A model generated the notes under the pieces. That model made no database searches. It was not told the DNA's origin and saw only the letters and a list, made by a program, of their open reading frames with translations. Made by a program: the position numbers and the translations under genes. 50,132 nucleotides of DNA, taken from the IMG/VR virus record IMGVR_UViG_3300036884_000045, positions 1 through 50,132 of that record; one strand, written 5' to 3'. Origin of the DNA: a virus. Positions 40,165 to 49,231 of the stretch are shown piece after piece; positions within the stretch are counted from its first letter, which is position 1, and each line of letters opens with the position of its first letter.

Positions 40165-42177
40165 TTGCCCTCCCAAGAATCCATAGCGTTATCGAAACTT
40201 ACAACTGATAAAATCAATTCCCTGTTATTATTAAGGGACGAAACAGCAGATAAGCAATACCTTGCATGGGAGAATGAACTACTTAATACCTACAAGCGTT
40301 CTTTACTTGCAATCAAAGATCAAATCCGTGCCATGTATGAAAAGTATGGGGAATCGGTTACTTTATCAGAAATGCAGTCCTTCAATCGGTTAAAGAATCT
40401 TGAATTACAGATTACTAAAGAGATCAACACGTTAAATACTAATATCACTATCAGAACCAGAAAACAGTTAGGCAATTTCTTTGAATCTAATTATTATCAA
40501 ACGGGCTTTGCTATTGAATCAGGCTTGGGGATGGATTTAAGTTTTGGTTTGTTGAATCCTTCGGTTATCCAGGCGGCAGTTGTTAATCCTTACGATTGGG
40601 AAGGGAGATTGAAGCTATGGAATAATAAATTACTGTTGGATATTAAGCAGAACGTAACTGATGGATTAACACAAGGGAATGGATTAGTAAAGACTACTAA
40701 AAATATTCAAACCTCTTTTGAAACTAATCTGGGCAAAAGAGCAGCAGATAAAATAACACGCTCAAATATTTTAAGAGTAGTAAGAACCGAATCCACAAGG
40801 GCACAGGAAATAGGAAATGTCTCTGGATTTTCACAAGCTCAACAGGATGCAAGCGATTTAGGTTTTGAAACATTAAAAATATGGGATGCTACACTTGATA
40901 GTAGAACACGCCCGAATCATGGGGCTATGGATGGCAAGGCAGCCGATAGTGAAGGGATGTTTCACTTTACAACTATGGATGGGAATAAGATTCTTGTTGA
41001 GGCTCCGCATTTAACAAATACAACGGACGATATAAACTGTTTCCCTGAATATGTTAATGCCTTTTCAATCACCCCTATCAAAAAGGCATATAAACGATTC
41101 TATGAGGGTGAATTAGTTGAGATCACTACTCGAAGTGGAATAAAGCTCACCGGTTCCCCTAAACACCCAATACTTACCCCTGAAGGATGGATCGGCATAG
41201 GTTCTTTGAATAATGGGGATAATGTTTTGAAGTGTACTCTCAACAAGAATGTCGTTTCTTGCAACCCAAATATAAATAATATTCCATCCCGAATTAGTAA
41301 AGTTTTTGATCTTTCTTCTATCTTTTTCCCTTGTCAGCGGACAGGCGGGGTCTCTCAACAATTCCATGGCGACGGAACCGATGGCGATGTCGATATTGTA
41401 TTGGTTAAAGGCCTTTTGAGGGATCGCATTAAATCCTTTTTGAGCAAACCAGTCAAGAATATATTTCTCACCCTCGCCGACCTTGGAAAGGGTCTTTTGT
41501 TTTGTATGAGCCGAAAGACTCATTTCCTCAATAGTCCTAACCCTACCAGTACAAGCTTTATGAGCAGCCTCGACTTGGTGAAGCCTTTTCTTTTTAGACA
41601 TATTTTTCCATTTAAGAGATTCGCTCTCGGATTGAGTTCTGCGGGTAATGCCGTTTTTAGTGAGGATTCTTCTTATAACGGCACGGCTAATATTAAAAGT
41701 TTTAGCGATTTGATTTTCGGAAACACCAGAGATATAGTCTTTGATAATTTTAGACGAATTAAAGATTTCAAATTTACTCATATTATTTCTAAGAGTAAGT
41801 TGAGTACATTCTTTCGGGGTTCTCTTTTCAATACTATAGTCTCTCATAATTCTATCGACACACCCAGTGCTGATATTGAAAATTTTTGCAAGGTCTTTCC
41901 GGTAAGTGCCGGAATTGTAAAGACTGATAAAGTGGTTAATATTAGAAAGTTTTATTTTAGCGGGCATTTGTATAACCTTGAAACTGTTAATAATTATTAT
42001 CTTGCTGCTAATATACAAAAAGACAACGACAATATCAATTTCTTAATAGCGCATAATTGCCGCTGCAATTCAAGAGTTGAAATCAAAGGCTTAGAGCCTT
42101 CTGTACGCAGGGATAATGAAAATAAAACAGTCATCAAATATCAGACTTACGATAAATGGAAGGAAACATTAAAATGA
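40165..42177 (+). CDS. MuF-like minor head protein precursor with intein
   Basis: A 670-residue precursor. Extein residues 1-291 and 632-670 equal the 330-residue MuF protein at 112-1104 (about 88% identity). Residues 292-631 are an intein at the conserved N-C-R-C motif. Splicing would restore D-D-I-N-C-R-C, as in the empty allele D-R-I-N-C-R-C. This allele has family-typical residues R-T-E-S-T-R-A and D-S-R-T-R-P-N-H-G. TTG start as in the other copy. If splicing fails the head protein would be non-functional. Confidence 0.88.
   Translation: MPSQESIALSKLTTDKINSLLLLRDETADKQYLAWENELLNTYKRSLLAIKDQIRAMYEKYGESVTLSEMQSFNRLKNLELQITKEINTLNTNITIRTRKQLGNFFESNYYQTGFAIESGLGMDLSFGLLNPSVIQAAVVNPYDWEGRLKLWNNKLLLDIKQNVTDGLTQGNGLVKTTKNIQTSFETNLGKRAADKITRSNILRVVRTESTRAQEIGNVSGFSQAQQDASDLGFETLKIWDATLDSRTRPNHGAMDGKAADSEGMFHFTTMDGNKILVEAPHLTNTTDDINCFPEYVNAFSITPIKKAYKRFYEGELVEITTRSGIKLTGSPKHPILTPEGWIGIGSLNNGDNVLKCTLNKNVVSCNPNINNIPSRISKVFDLSSIFFPCQRTGGVSQQFHGDGTDGDVDIVLVKGLLRDRIKSFLSKPVKNIFLTLADLGKGLLFCMSRKTHFLNSPNPTSTSFMSSLDLVKPFLFRHIFPFKRFALGLSSAGNAVFSEDSSYNGTANIKSFSDLIFGNTRDIVFDNFRRIKDFKFTHIISKSKLSTFFRGSLFNTIVSHNSIDTPSADIENFCKVFPVSAGIVKTDKVVNIRKFYFSGHLYNLETVNNYYLAANIQKDNDNINFLIAHNCRCNSRVEIKGLEPSVRRDNENKTVIKYQTYDKWKETLK
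41113..41967 (-). CDS. Antisense homing-endonuclease-like gene inside the intein
   Basis: A 284-residue protein on the minus strand. Two helix-turn-helix units: Y-R-K-D-L-A-K-I-F-N-I-S near 22-33 and E-N-Q-I-A-K-T-F-N-I-S near 84-94, each followed by a T-x-R/K-T-x-x-E element. A Vsr/PD-(D/E)XK-like nuclease region follows: G-E-G-E-K-Y-I-L near 164-171, Y-N-I-D-I-A-I near 191-197, V-A-M-E-L near 200-204, G-W-N-I-I-Y-I-W near 228-235. ATG 41967 is the complement of intein His-310 and has AAGG 8 nt upstream; a longer start at 42018 lies close to the promoter. Codons are in exact register with the sense codons, so TTA, CTA and TCA never occur among about 18 Leu and 26 Ser. The usual His after the core is not obvious, so catalysis is unproven. 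Confidence 0.75.
   Translation of the reverse strand: MPAKIKLSNINHFISLYNSGTYRKDLAKIFNISTGCVDRIMRDYSIEKRTPKECTQLTLRNNMSKFEIFNSSKIIKDYISGVSENQIAKTFNISRAVIRRILTKNGITRRTQSESESLKWKNMSKKKRLHQVEAAHKACTGRVRTIEEMSLSAHTKQKTLSKVGEGEKYILDWFAQKGFNAIPQKAFNQYNIDIAIGSVAMELLRDPACPLTREKDRRKIKNFTNSGWNIIYIWVARNDILVESTLQNIIPIIQRTYADPSFRGKYWVFRGTGELYSTSSSDLN
42010..42038 (-). promoter_or_regulatory. Minus-strand promoter inside the intein
   Basis: On the minus strand TTGATA (42038-42033) and TATATT (42015-42010) are 17 bp apart, ending 42 bp before the antisense ATG at 41967. The boxes lie in the codons for A-N-I-Q-K-D-N-D-N-I-N, between splicing blocks F and G. Matches 5 of 6 at each box, the same layout as the promoter at 1871-1899. 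Confidence 0.6.
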
Positions 42178-42404
42178 TAGATCGTAAAATTGAATCCTTA
42201 ACATTCCCCGTATTAAGACAAATGAATCTCATAAACGAGAAGGAGTTGAGGGATTTGTTTATCGTTAATGATTTCAAGGAGATGAGAGCAGAAGGGTTAA
42301 CCGTTGAGGCGATAATTGAGATATGTTCACAAAAGAAATATAATAACCAGTATCTATCAAAATATATGATTAGGTATATTATTTATAAAAAGGGGTTATC
42401 GTGA
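42174..42404 (+). CDS. Hypothetical 76-residue protein (right copy)
   Basis: Same as 1101-1331. In this copy the alternative earlier start at 42156 is ATG rather than TTG, because the last divergent base lies there. Confidence 0.6.
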   Translation: MIDRKIESLTFPVLRQMNLINEKELRDLFIVNDFKEMRAEGLTVEAIIEICSQKKYNNQYLSKYMIRYIIYKKGLS

Positions 42405-42541
42405 CAAATTCTTTGTTGATAATCTCTCATATAATCTAACAGGCTACAGCTCCAAAGCCATTTAGACATTTGATAAGAGATTGCTTTTGCCCTCCTTATA
42501 TTTTTGCCATTAAACTTCCTCTTCTTTATCCTAGCCTTCAT
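42383..42541 (-). CDS. Basic 52-residue protein of reverse cassette (right copy)
   Basis: Same as 1310-1468, with the AAGGAGAAG ribosome site and the ATGA overlap with the upstream reverse gene. Confidence 0.5.
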   Translation of the reverse strand: MKARIKKRKFNGKNIRRAKAISYQMSKWLWSCSLLDYMRDYQQRICHDNPFL

Positions 42542-42696
42542 TTCTTCTCCTTAATCAGTTTCATTACAAAATCAGCAAGTCCCATAGCTCCCCTGGATAA
42601 GTTTATCAGATCAAACTCTTTAGAAGTTACCCGGAATTGTATTTGACAATCACGTCCGCCCTTGTGAGGGGTGATTATGCGTTTAATCTTTTCCAT
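42538..42696 (-). CDS. Ribbon-helix-helix-like regulator (right copy)
   Basis: Same as 1465-1623; middle gene of the reverse cassette. Confidence 0.45.
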   Translation of the reverse strand: MEKIKRIITPHKGGRDCQIQFRVTSKEFDLINLSRGAMGLADFVMKLIKEKK

Positions 42697-42907
42697 ATTC
42701 TTTTGTATAAAACTTAAATTCAAGTATAATCGTTTCAAATTCATCCGGTTTTCTTGGATTAAAAATCGGATATAAATCAAAATAAAAGAATTTCGTTAAA
42801 ATAAAACGCACTAACTTAAACAACAGTCCCTTACATAATACTTGCGCCTTGTTATATTTATAATCGCCACTAAAATATGTGTGGGAACCCAAAATTTGTC
42901 CTTCCAT
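42683..42907 (-). CDS. Hypothetical 74-residue protein of reverse cassette (right copy)
   Basis: Same as 1610-1834; first gene of the reverse cassette. Confidence 0.45.
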   Translation of the reverse strand: MEGQILGSHTYFSGDYKYNKAQVLCKGLLFKLVRFILTKFFYFDLYPIFNPRKPDEFETIILEFKFYTKEYGKD

Positions 42908-42943
42908 CGTCCTTCCTCTATAATTGTTTTTAATCCTACTTTT

Positions 42944-42995
42944 AATATACGAGAATGTATATCTAAAATCAATAGACTTTCTAAAATTATTAGAA
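42944..42995 (-). promoter_or_regulatory. Reverse cassette promoter and palindromes (right copy)
   Basis: Same as 1871-1922: TTGATT-17-TATATT on the minus strand with ATATAC/GTATAT and TTCTAA/TTAGAA palindromes. Confidence 0.55.
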
Positions 42996-43121
42996 TGATT
43001 TTATATAACCAAACACTTATTCTTTCGGTGTCGATATTTAGTATTTCCACGACAACAAAGGAAAGAGATTACGAAGAGAGAACTTCAACAAACACAGTCA
43101 AATCTAAACCATAAGGAATAT

Positions 43122-43766
43122 ATGGAAAAATTAACAAGTTTACCTACACCTGAATTATTTGCTTCAACTTACAAAGATCAAATCTTATATGTTGCTAAAG
43201 CAGATGAAAATGTCATTGTTGATAATAATGGCAAGTATATGCCAGTCGATAAGCATAACGCTGAAATGACAGCAAAGAAACTTGAAATAGAAAACCTCAA
43301 ATCTCAAAAAGACTCTACAGATGCTGAATTAACGAAGCTGAAAAAAGAGTTTAAGGATGTTGAGGGGTTTTCAGATGCCATTAAAAAACTACAGACAGAG
43401 AATGCCGAAAAAGATAAAGTTCTCGAATCAACTAAGAAATCTTATACCATCAAAGAAGCGGTAAAAGATGCTTATAGAGATTTAGGCGTTAATGCAGAAT
43501 ACTTGGATTATGTAATAGGTAAGGAAAACCCCGAACTCGAAAAGGTGGAACTGAAAGAAGGTAAATTTGTGATCGACACCGAAAAAGTTAAAACATTAAA
43601 AGAAAAATATAAAGCAGTAATCGGTATTACTACTGTTAAGGGCTTTACGCCTGATAATGGCAATATCGATACTTCCGGTGATGCTGAATTTAAGAAATAC
43701 AACGTCACTCAACAAATTGAATTAAAGAAAAAAGACCCGGAAACATATAAACGAGTTTTCGGATAG
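43122..43766 (+). CDS. Capsid scaffold protein (right copy)
   Basis: Identical translation to 2049-2693. Confidence 0.75.
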   Translation: MEKLTSLPTPELFASTYKDQILYVAKADENVIVDNNGKYMPVDKHNAEMTAKKLEIENLKSQKDSTDAELTKLKKEFKDVEGFSDAIKKLQTENAEKDKVLESTKKSYTIKEAVKDAYRDLGVNAEYLDYVIGKENPELEKVELKEGKFVIDTEKVKTLKEKYKAVIGITTVKGFTPDNGNIDTSGDAEFKKYNVTQQIELKKKDPETYKRVFG

Positions 43767-43779
43767 GAGATAAAATTTC

Positions 43780-44808
43780 ATGGCACTTCAAGCAACGGCA
43801 ATTACCAATATTTATGAACCAACAATATGGTCTAAATATTTCATAGAACTTACTACTCAAAAATCATTACTTATTCAATCAGGTATAGCGGGCACAGACC
43901 TGGAACTAACAGCGGCAGCCAACGAGGGCGGACGTGTTGTTAATATGCCTTTCTGGGATGATCTTCCACATGATACAGGTTCAACAACCAGATCAAAGGT
44001 CGCAACCGATACAGATGATGAAATCACACCGGCCGGAATTACATCCAATGAAGATATAGCAGTTAAAGAATTTAGAACACAGGATTTCCAGGTTGCCCCG
44101 ATAGTCAAATATGTGGCTGGTGACGATCCTGCAAATGTAATAGTTCAAAGATATGCAACATGGTGGAATAAAGAAGAGCAAAGACTTCTTCTACTTAAAT
44201 TAACAGGTGCTTTCCTTAATTCAACCATTTACGGAAACTTACAGAATGATATTTCCACAGGTGCACCTACAACTAATGCAGCTAATCTAATTTCAACAGA
44301 TGCAATTCTTGATACCCAGTTTCTTTTAGGCGATGCTTATGAGAAATTGACCGGTATTATAATGCACTCAGTAGTTTTCAAAAGATTAGCTAAACTTGAT
44401 TTGATTGATAACTTACCTGAGTCACAGCAAAGTCCATTGATTATGCCAACCTATCAGGGGAAGAAAATCCTTGTTGATGACGGTATGACTGTATATGATG
44501 GTACTACTTACAAAAAGTATTATACTTATTTATTCGGACAGGGAGCAATCGGAAGGGTAGATATACCTCTTCAATCCGGCGATCCCGAACTTGAATTATT
44601 CAGAAATCCTAAAGCTGGCGTTGGTGCTGGTATGTTGGATATAATTTCAAGACGTTATTTCATTTTACACCTTAGAGGAATCAAGTATTATGATTCTAAT
44701 ATGGCTGGTGTTTCTCCCTCAGATGCTGAGTTAGTTGATCCTACAAATTATACTCAGGTTTATTTAACCAAGAATATAAGAATCGCACGTTTGGTCACAA
44801 ACGGGTAA
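43780..44808 (+). CDS. Major capsid protein (right copy)
   Basis: Identical translation to 2707-3735; the hairpin after it recurs at 44822-44841. Confidence 0.88.
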   Translation: MALQATAITNIYEPTIWSKYFIELTTQKSLLIQSGIAGTDLELTAAANEGGRVVNMPFWDDLPHDTGSTTRSKVATDTDDEITPAGITSNEDIAVKEFRTQDFQVAPIVKYVAGDDPANVIVQRYATWWNKEEQRLLLLKLTGAFLNSTIYGNLQNDISTGAPTTNAANLISTDAILDTQFLLGDAYEKLTGIIMHSVVFKRLAKLDLIDNLPESQQSPLIMPTYQGKKILVDDGMTVYDGTTYKKYYTYLFGQGAIGRVDIPLQSGDPELELFRNPKAGVGAGMLDIISRRYFILHLRGIKYYDSNMAGVSPSDAELVDPTNYTQVYLTKNIRIARLVTNG

Positions 44809-44868
44809 TTCAAACATTTATGGGGTTGCATAAGCGACCCCAAATTTAATATTAAAGGAAAAATAAAC

Positions 44869-45303
44869 ATGGAAAAATCATTTAGTAGTATTGTAAATAA
44901 AGAAAAGCATGGATTAGGCGGAGTTGTTAAAACTCTCGCTTCTGCTTTTTCTGGCGATCTTGTTTTCGTAGTTAGTCCCGCAACCGTTACACCCGCCCCG
45001 AGGTCAACAGCATGGACAAGAACCGTAAAGGTTTATCTTAAAAATGCAGCTGGCGATATTCATACTTGGTTTAGCAAGGCCATTGCTACGGGTGTTTCTA
45101 TTGCAGATACCTCAACGGCCGGAGCCGCTACTATTCCGAGTACAACCCTTACCTTTATCGAGGGCGTGGCCACCGTGGTGGTTAGCGGAGACGCACAGGC
45201 ATGGCTTAATACAGAGACTGATACTTTGACGGTTCCACAAGCGACCATCTTGGGTTATACGGTGGCAGCGAAAACAAGTGTAGAAACCTTTACAACTCCT
45301 TAA
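44869..45303 (+). CDS. Probable decoration protein (right copy)
   Basis: Identical translation to 3796-4230, including the GC-richer codon use. Confidence 0.5.
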   Translation: MEKSFSSIVNKEKHGLGGVVKTLASAFSGDLVFVVSPATVTPAPRSTAWTRTVKVYLKNAAGDIHTWFSKAIATGVSIADTSTAGAATIPSTTLTFIEGVATVVVSGDAQAWLNTETDTLTVPQATILGYTVAAKTSVETFTTP

Positions 45304-45318
45304 TCCAAAGGATTATAA

Positions 45319-45606
45319 ATGATAACCTTTGAATTATTCGGGATTGTAAAATCTAAAGGTAAAACTATAGCCGTTGGTGACAGCGGCTTATTTTCTACCG
45401 ATAATAATAAAGTCATATCTAAATTAGATCAACTCGGATTCAAAAGAATCGAATCAATCACTCTTGAAACAAGCGAAAAAAAAGAGTCCGAGTTGGTCCT
45501 TAAATCAGAACTTGAAGTGCCAAAAGGTGTAACGTTTCCTATAGAAATGAAAATACCCGATGCACATAATAAACCCATTAAAAAACCGAAAGGTAAGAAG
45601 AAATGA
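45319..45606 (+). CDS. Hypothetical 95-residue protein (right copy)
   Basis: Identical translation to 4246-4533. Confidence 0.55.
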   Translation: MITFELFGIVKSKGKTIAVGDSGLFSTDNNKVISKLDQLGFKRIESITLETSEKKESELVLKSELEVPKGVTFPIEMKIPDAHNKPIKKPKGKKK

Positions 45607-46469
45607 AAAAGATAATATTTGCAATTTTAGTTTTAATTGGCTCGGTTATTGTAATGGGACAGGACAGGACAGTATTACCGAACACTCCTTTTTATAAAGA
45701 TACCCTATCGGCAAGCAGAGATACAATAGATGTTCTATTCTCTGATTATGGAGATAAAGAAACATTTACCTTTACAGCCTACACCACTACAGGAACGGAC
45801 ACAGTTTTAATTTATACCAAGTCCTTAGATGGTACTATCTGGGTAAGTAAGGCTTCTTTTGCAATTACCACTACTCCGGTTGAATATGGGATAGATGATC
45901 CGGAACCTACTGCAATAAGAGTTATAAGCACAAGTAACGATGCCTCGACTACCGTATTTGTATTGGCAGGTAAGAAAGGTTTAATAAATGATTATGGAGA
46001 AACTTCAACCACTACAGTAACGATAGATCCCCCAACAGGTGGATTTGCTACAAATAATAAACTTGATTCTGCTGTAACCATATTAAAGGCACCCCTTGAC
46101 ACAACCGGCAATTATGCAAGGAGTATAATCAAGGCTGATTTGGATAGTCTTAACGTTGTGAATATTTGTTTAGTAGATTCTGCTAAAGGCGACACCCTTA
46201 CAACTGCAGGACTTATACATCAGATAAATATTGCATCATTAGGAATATTGCATTGGTACATATACACCCTCTACTCTGATAGTGGGTATTATCATAAGGC
46301 TACTAAATGGGGTGGAAATGTTTTTGCAAGTTTACCCCCTGTGATGCCAGCATTGGGTAGCTTTACATCTGAAAAATTAGATCCTGCACAATTCATTTAT
46401 GTTGATTATTTGAAAAGCGGAATTCATAATGGCAGCCAAATAATATATGTACAAATACAAGGAAGATAG
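45603..46469 (+). CDS. Signal-peptide protein (right copy)
   Basis: Identical translation to 4530-5396. Confidence 0.65.
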   Translation: MKKIIFAILVLIGSVIVMGQDRTVLPNTPFYKDTLSASRDTIDVLFSDYGDKETFTFTAYTTTGTDTVLIYTKSLDGTIWVSKASFAITTTPVEYGIDDPEPTAIRVISTSNDASTTVFVLAGKKGLINDYGETSTTTVTIDPPTGGFATNNKLDSAVTILKAPLDTTGNYARSIIKADLDSLNVVNICLVDSAKGDTLTTAGLIHQINIASLGILHWYIYTLYSDSGYYHKATKWGGNVFASLPPVMPALGSFTSEKLDPAQFIYVDYLKSGIHNGSQIIYVQIQGR

Positions 46470-46473
46470 TAAT

Positions 46474-47610
46474 ATGAAAAATATAATTTTATTTGTAATG
46501 TTATTGAGTGGTCTTTTATTTGCACAAACAACACCAAGTGGATATACTGCCAATATCCATTTAAGAAAATGGGCTGATGGTGCGATACACCCATCGGGCG
46601 ATAGTCTCAATGCTAATTTAGATGGTATCGATACTCTTTTAGGAAAGCATAGTAATGCTGTTTTAATTAAATCAGATAGAACAATTCATAGATATTCTAC
46701 ACTAAAATTAGCTGTTGCTGATGCTGATTCAGGAAGTGTTATTACATTATATCAGGGAGTTTACTCTGATTCCGTAACTGTTACAACACAAGGAATAACC
46801 ATTAAGGGCATTTCAAAGGAATCTGTTTTAATTACGGGAGCACTATATATAACTGCTTCTTTTGGAGAATTATCAAATGTTAAAATATCTGGAAACTTAA
46901 CTTTTATAGGACAAATTTCTACTGCTTGTTATGTAGTTAATGATTGTAGACTTGAAAATAATGTAAATGTAGGATTAGCAGGGATAGCAATAGCGAGCGA
47001 TGTTGAGTTTAATAATTGTTATTTAGGTTCTGATGCTTCAACTTGGGCTGGAAGTTCAAAAACTTTTTATTTTAATACATCTATACAAAGAGCAATTTAC
47101 TTTCACTGCTGTTACAGTTTCGCATGGCATGATAGTCAAGCATTTATTCTTAATGCATACTCACGAGTTGATTTACAAACATGTGATCTTGCTCTCTATG
47201 GTGTATATTTTACCGGAGGTACCGGCTATACTGTTCCAATACCAGAATTGGATGCGAATGGTGGGAGATTTCAGACTACTACTGGTGGGTATTCTAATAG
47301 TGGTTATTGTGTGATGGTTGCCAGAAATTGTGCATTTGGGTTTTCAAGCACAATTACTTTGAGCAATCATTTTCAAATTCAGTTAATGCAGTGTACTATA
47401 GCGGCTGGAGCACCCAACTCCACAATAATATGTAATTCTGCTTCTAACAATTTGCAGATAATAATGTGTTATGGGGTTATAAATTTTAGTAATATAACAG
47501 GAAGCGGTTTAGCTAATCTACACATACAAGACTGTATTTTTGGTTTTGCCAAACCGACTGGAATAGCAAATGATGATAATAATGTGTGGAACTCTTACGT
47601 GGATTATTAA
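46474..47610 (+). CDS. Secreted beta-helix protein (right copy)
   Basis: Identical translation to 5401-6537. Confidence 0.65.
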   Translation: MKNIILFVMLLSGLLFAQTTPSGYTANIHLRKWADGAIHPSGDSLNANLDGIDTLLGKHSNAVLIKSDRTIHRYSTLKLAVADADSGSVITLYQGVYSDSVTVTTQGITIKGISKESVLITGALYITASFGELSNVKISGNLTFIGQISTACYVVNDCRLENNVNVGLAGIAIASDVEFNNCYLGSDASTWAGSSKTFYFNTSIQRAIYFHCCYSFAWHDSQAFILNAYSRVDLQTCDLALYGVYFTGGTGYTVPIPELDANGGRFQTTTGGYSNSGYCVMVARNCAFGFSSTITLSNHFQIQLMQCTIAAGAPNSTIICNSASNNLQIIMCYGVINFSNITGSGLANLHIQDCIFGFAKPTGIANDDNNVWNSYVDY

Positions 47611-47611
47611 C

Positions 47612-48514
47612 ATGAAAACAATAATTTTATTTATAGCATTATTCTCAATATCTATTTATAGCCAATCAGGATATGGTTATGATTATGGAAATAATTATGG
47701 CGGAATTTCTATTGCTTTTACTGGTTCTGGGATGATACAAATAGGACAAACTGGTGTTCATAGTTTTGGATTATCTTTAGATAAAACAGGAATAAACAGA
47801 GTACGAAGCTTAATTACTTCTGTTGCTGCACCAATAGTAATAACTTCTGCTAAATCAGTTATTGATTTTGTTTCAGAAGGTGCAGGCGGAAATGTTACCT
47901 CTGATGGTGGTGGAACTATAACAGCAAGGGGACTTGTTTGGGATTATTCAACAAACCCTATGCCCTCTGTAACTTCATTTAAGGGAAAGACCATAGAACC
48001 GGGTACTACAGGTAGTTTCACAAACACAATGATTGAATTAGATACTACTCACACTTTTCGTTATAGGGCTTATGCAACTAATTCGGCAGGTACTTCTTAT
48101 GGAAATGATTCTACTTTTGCTATTAGAACTAATATACTTATTTATGATGCTTATTTATCAGGAGATGGAACATCCATCAATGAAGATAGTCAGTTGGCAA
48201 ACACTTTGAATTATAGTGGTATGTGGTATTGCGGGGGTGGAGTAATAACAAGTGATGCTTTTTCAGATATGAATAATGACAACTATACATTGCAGTCGAA
48301 TGTTGATGGTGTTGATATAACATTCTCCCCCTCTACAGTTGACCAAGTGCATGGAGATATTGCTATTGTTAGGCAGTCTTTTACTATCGGCACTTTTTCA
48401 TTAGCATCAGCTAATATTCCCACTTGTGGAATCTTTGATGCAGACCATGCCCCAGATGATGTTCAAATTGATCTTAGGGTAATAATCACAAAGAAAGTGC
48501 CATATAACCCATGA
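47612..48514 (+). CDS. Secreted Ig/FN3-like protein (right copy)
   Basis: Identical translation to 6539-7441. Confidence 0.65.
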   Translation: MKTIILFIALFSISIYSQSGYGYDYGNNYGGISIAFTGSGMIQIGQTGVHSFGLSLDKTGINRVRSLITSVAAPIVITSAKSVIDFVSEGAGGNVTSDGGGTITARGLVWDYSTNPMPSVTSFKGKTIEPGTTGSFTNTMIELDTTHTFRYRAYATNSAGTSYGNDSTFAIRTNILIYDAYLSGDGTSINEDSQLANTLNYSGMWYCGGGVITSDAFSDMNNDNYTLQSNVDGVDITFSPSTVDQVHGDIAIVRQSFTIGTFSLASANIPTCGIFDADHAPDDVQIDLRVIITKKVPYNP

Positions 48515-48536
48515 TAAATAAAGCAGGTAAAAGAAA

Positions 48537-49100
48537 TTGAACAAATACATTTGTACACAAGCGGAAGTAAAAGAACTACTGCAAATAACAGCAACGACAT
48601 GGGACACCATGATAACGAATTTACTTCCTGTTATTGCAAAACAGATTACCGCTTATTGTAAAAATACATTTGTGTCTGATAAAGTTAAACTTACTTCATT
48701 AGATTTAGTATTTGCCGCAACAGCGAAAACAATTACGGGCGATACCAGCCTTGATAATTTTACAACAGGATATTTTTACGCAGACGATGTGATTTTAATT
48801 GAAGGCAGTATAAGGAATGACGGGGTTTATGAATTACAAACTGTTTTGAATAATGTACTCACTCTTAAATCTACCGATACGATTAAAGATGAGGCTGTAA
48901 GCGATTTCATAGTTTCAATCCAAAGAATAGATTACCCGGGCGATCTTAAATTAGCTTTTGCAGATATAGTAAAATCATTCATTGATGTTAACAGGGGCGT
49001 TCAACATTTCTCTTTAGCAGATTATTCGGTTACTTATTTTAATAGTAATATCTCAGATTTCGCAAAAGGTATATTAAATAATTATAGGAGGATATTTTAA
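48537..49100 (+). CDS. Head-tail connector (right copy)
   Basis: Identical translation to 7464-8027, TTG start. Confidence 0.68.
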   Translation: MNKYICTQAEVKELLQITATTWDTMITNLLPVIAKQITAYCKNTFVSDKVKLTSLDLVFAATAKTITGDTSLDNFTTGYFYADDVILIEGSIRNDGVYELQTVLNNVLTLKSTDTIKDEAVSDFIVSIQRIDYPGDLKLAFADIVKSFIDVNRGVQHFSLADYSVTYFNSNISDFAKGILNNYRRIF

Positions 49101-49101
49101 C

Positions 49102-49227
49102 ATGGCAAAAAGAATCAAATCAGGCACTTTTAAGACTTCTTACAAGAACGGAAAGAAAGTAGTTACCGGAATCTCAAAGAAGACTGGCAAAAGAATAGTT
49201 CATCATATAGCCAAAAAAGGAAAATAA
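49102..49227 (+). CDS. Lys-rich 41-residue protein (right copy)
   Basis: Same as 8029-8154. Confidence 0.55.
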   Translation: MAKRIKSGTFKTSYKNGKKVVTGISKKTGKRIVHHIAKKGK

Positions 49228-49231
49228 TATC

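Larger units (their letters stand above)
41038..42057 (+). mobile_element. Intein (340 residues) with antisense nuclease gene
   Basis: Begins with Cys (TGT 41038) and ends with His-Asn (CAT AAT, to 42057), followed by Cys, as class 1 inteins need. Block B: G-S-P-K-H-P-I-L-T-P-E-G-W at intein residues 39-51 (His-43). G-S-L-N-N-G-D-N-V-L follows at 55-64. Block F: F-S-G-H-L-Y-N-L-E-T-V at 307-317. Block G: F-L-I-A-H-N at 335-340. Length 1020 bp equals the size difference of the two alleles. The sense middle (about 66-300) shows no LAGLIDADG or HNH domain; instead it is the complement of a nuclease gene. Confidence 0.9.

Noticed and set aside
40165-42177. The right MuF gene as a frame-disrupted or fused gene rather than an intein
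   Set aside because: The insertion is exactly 340 codons, begins with Cys, ends His-Asn before Cys, and removing it restores the N-C-R-C motif of the empty allele.
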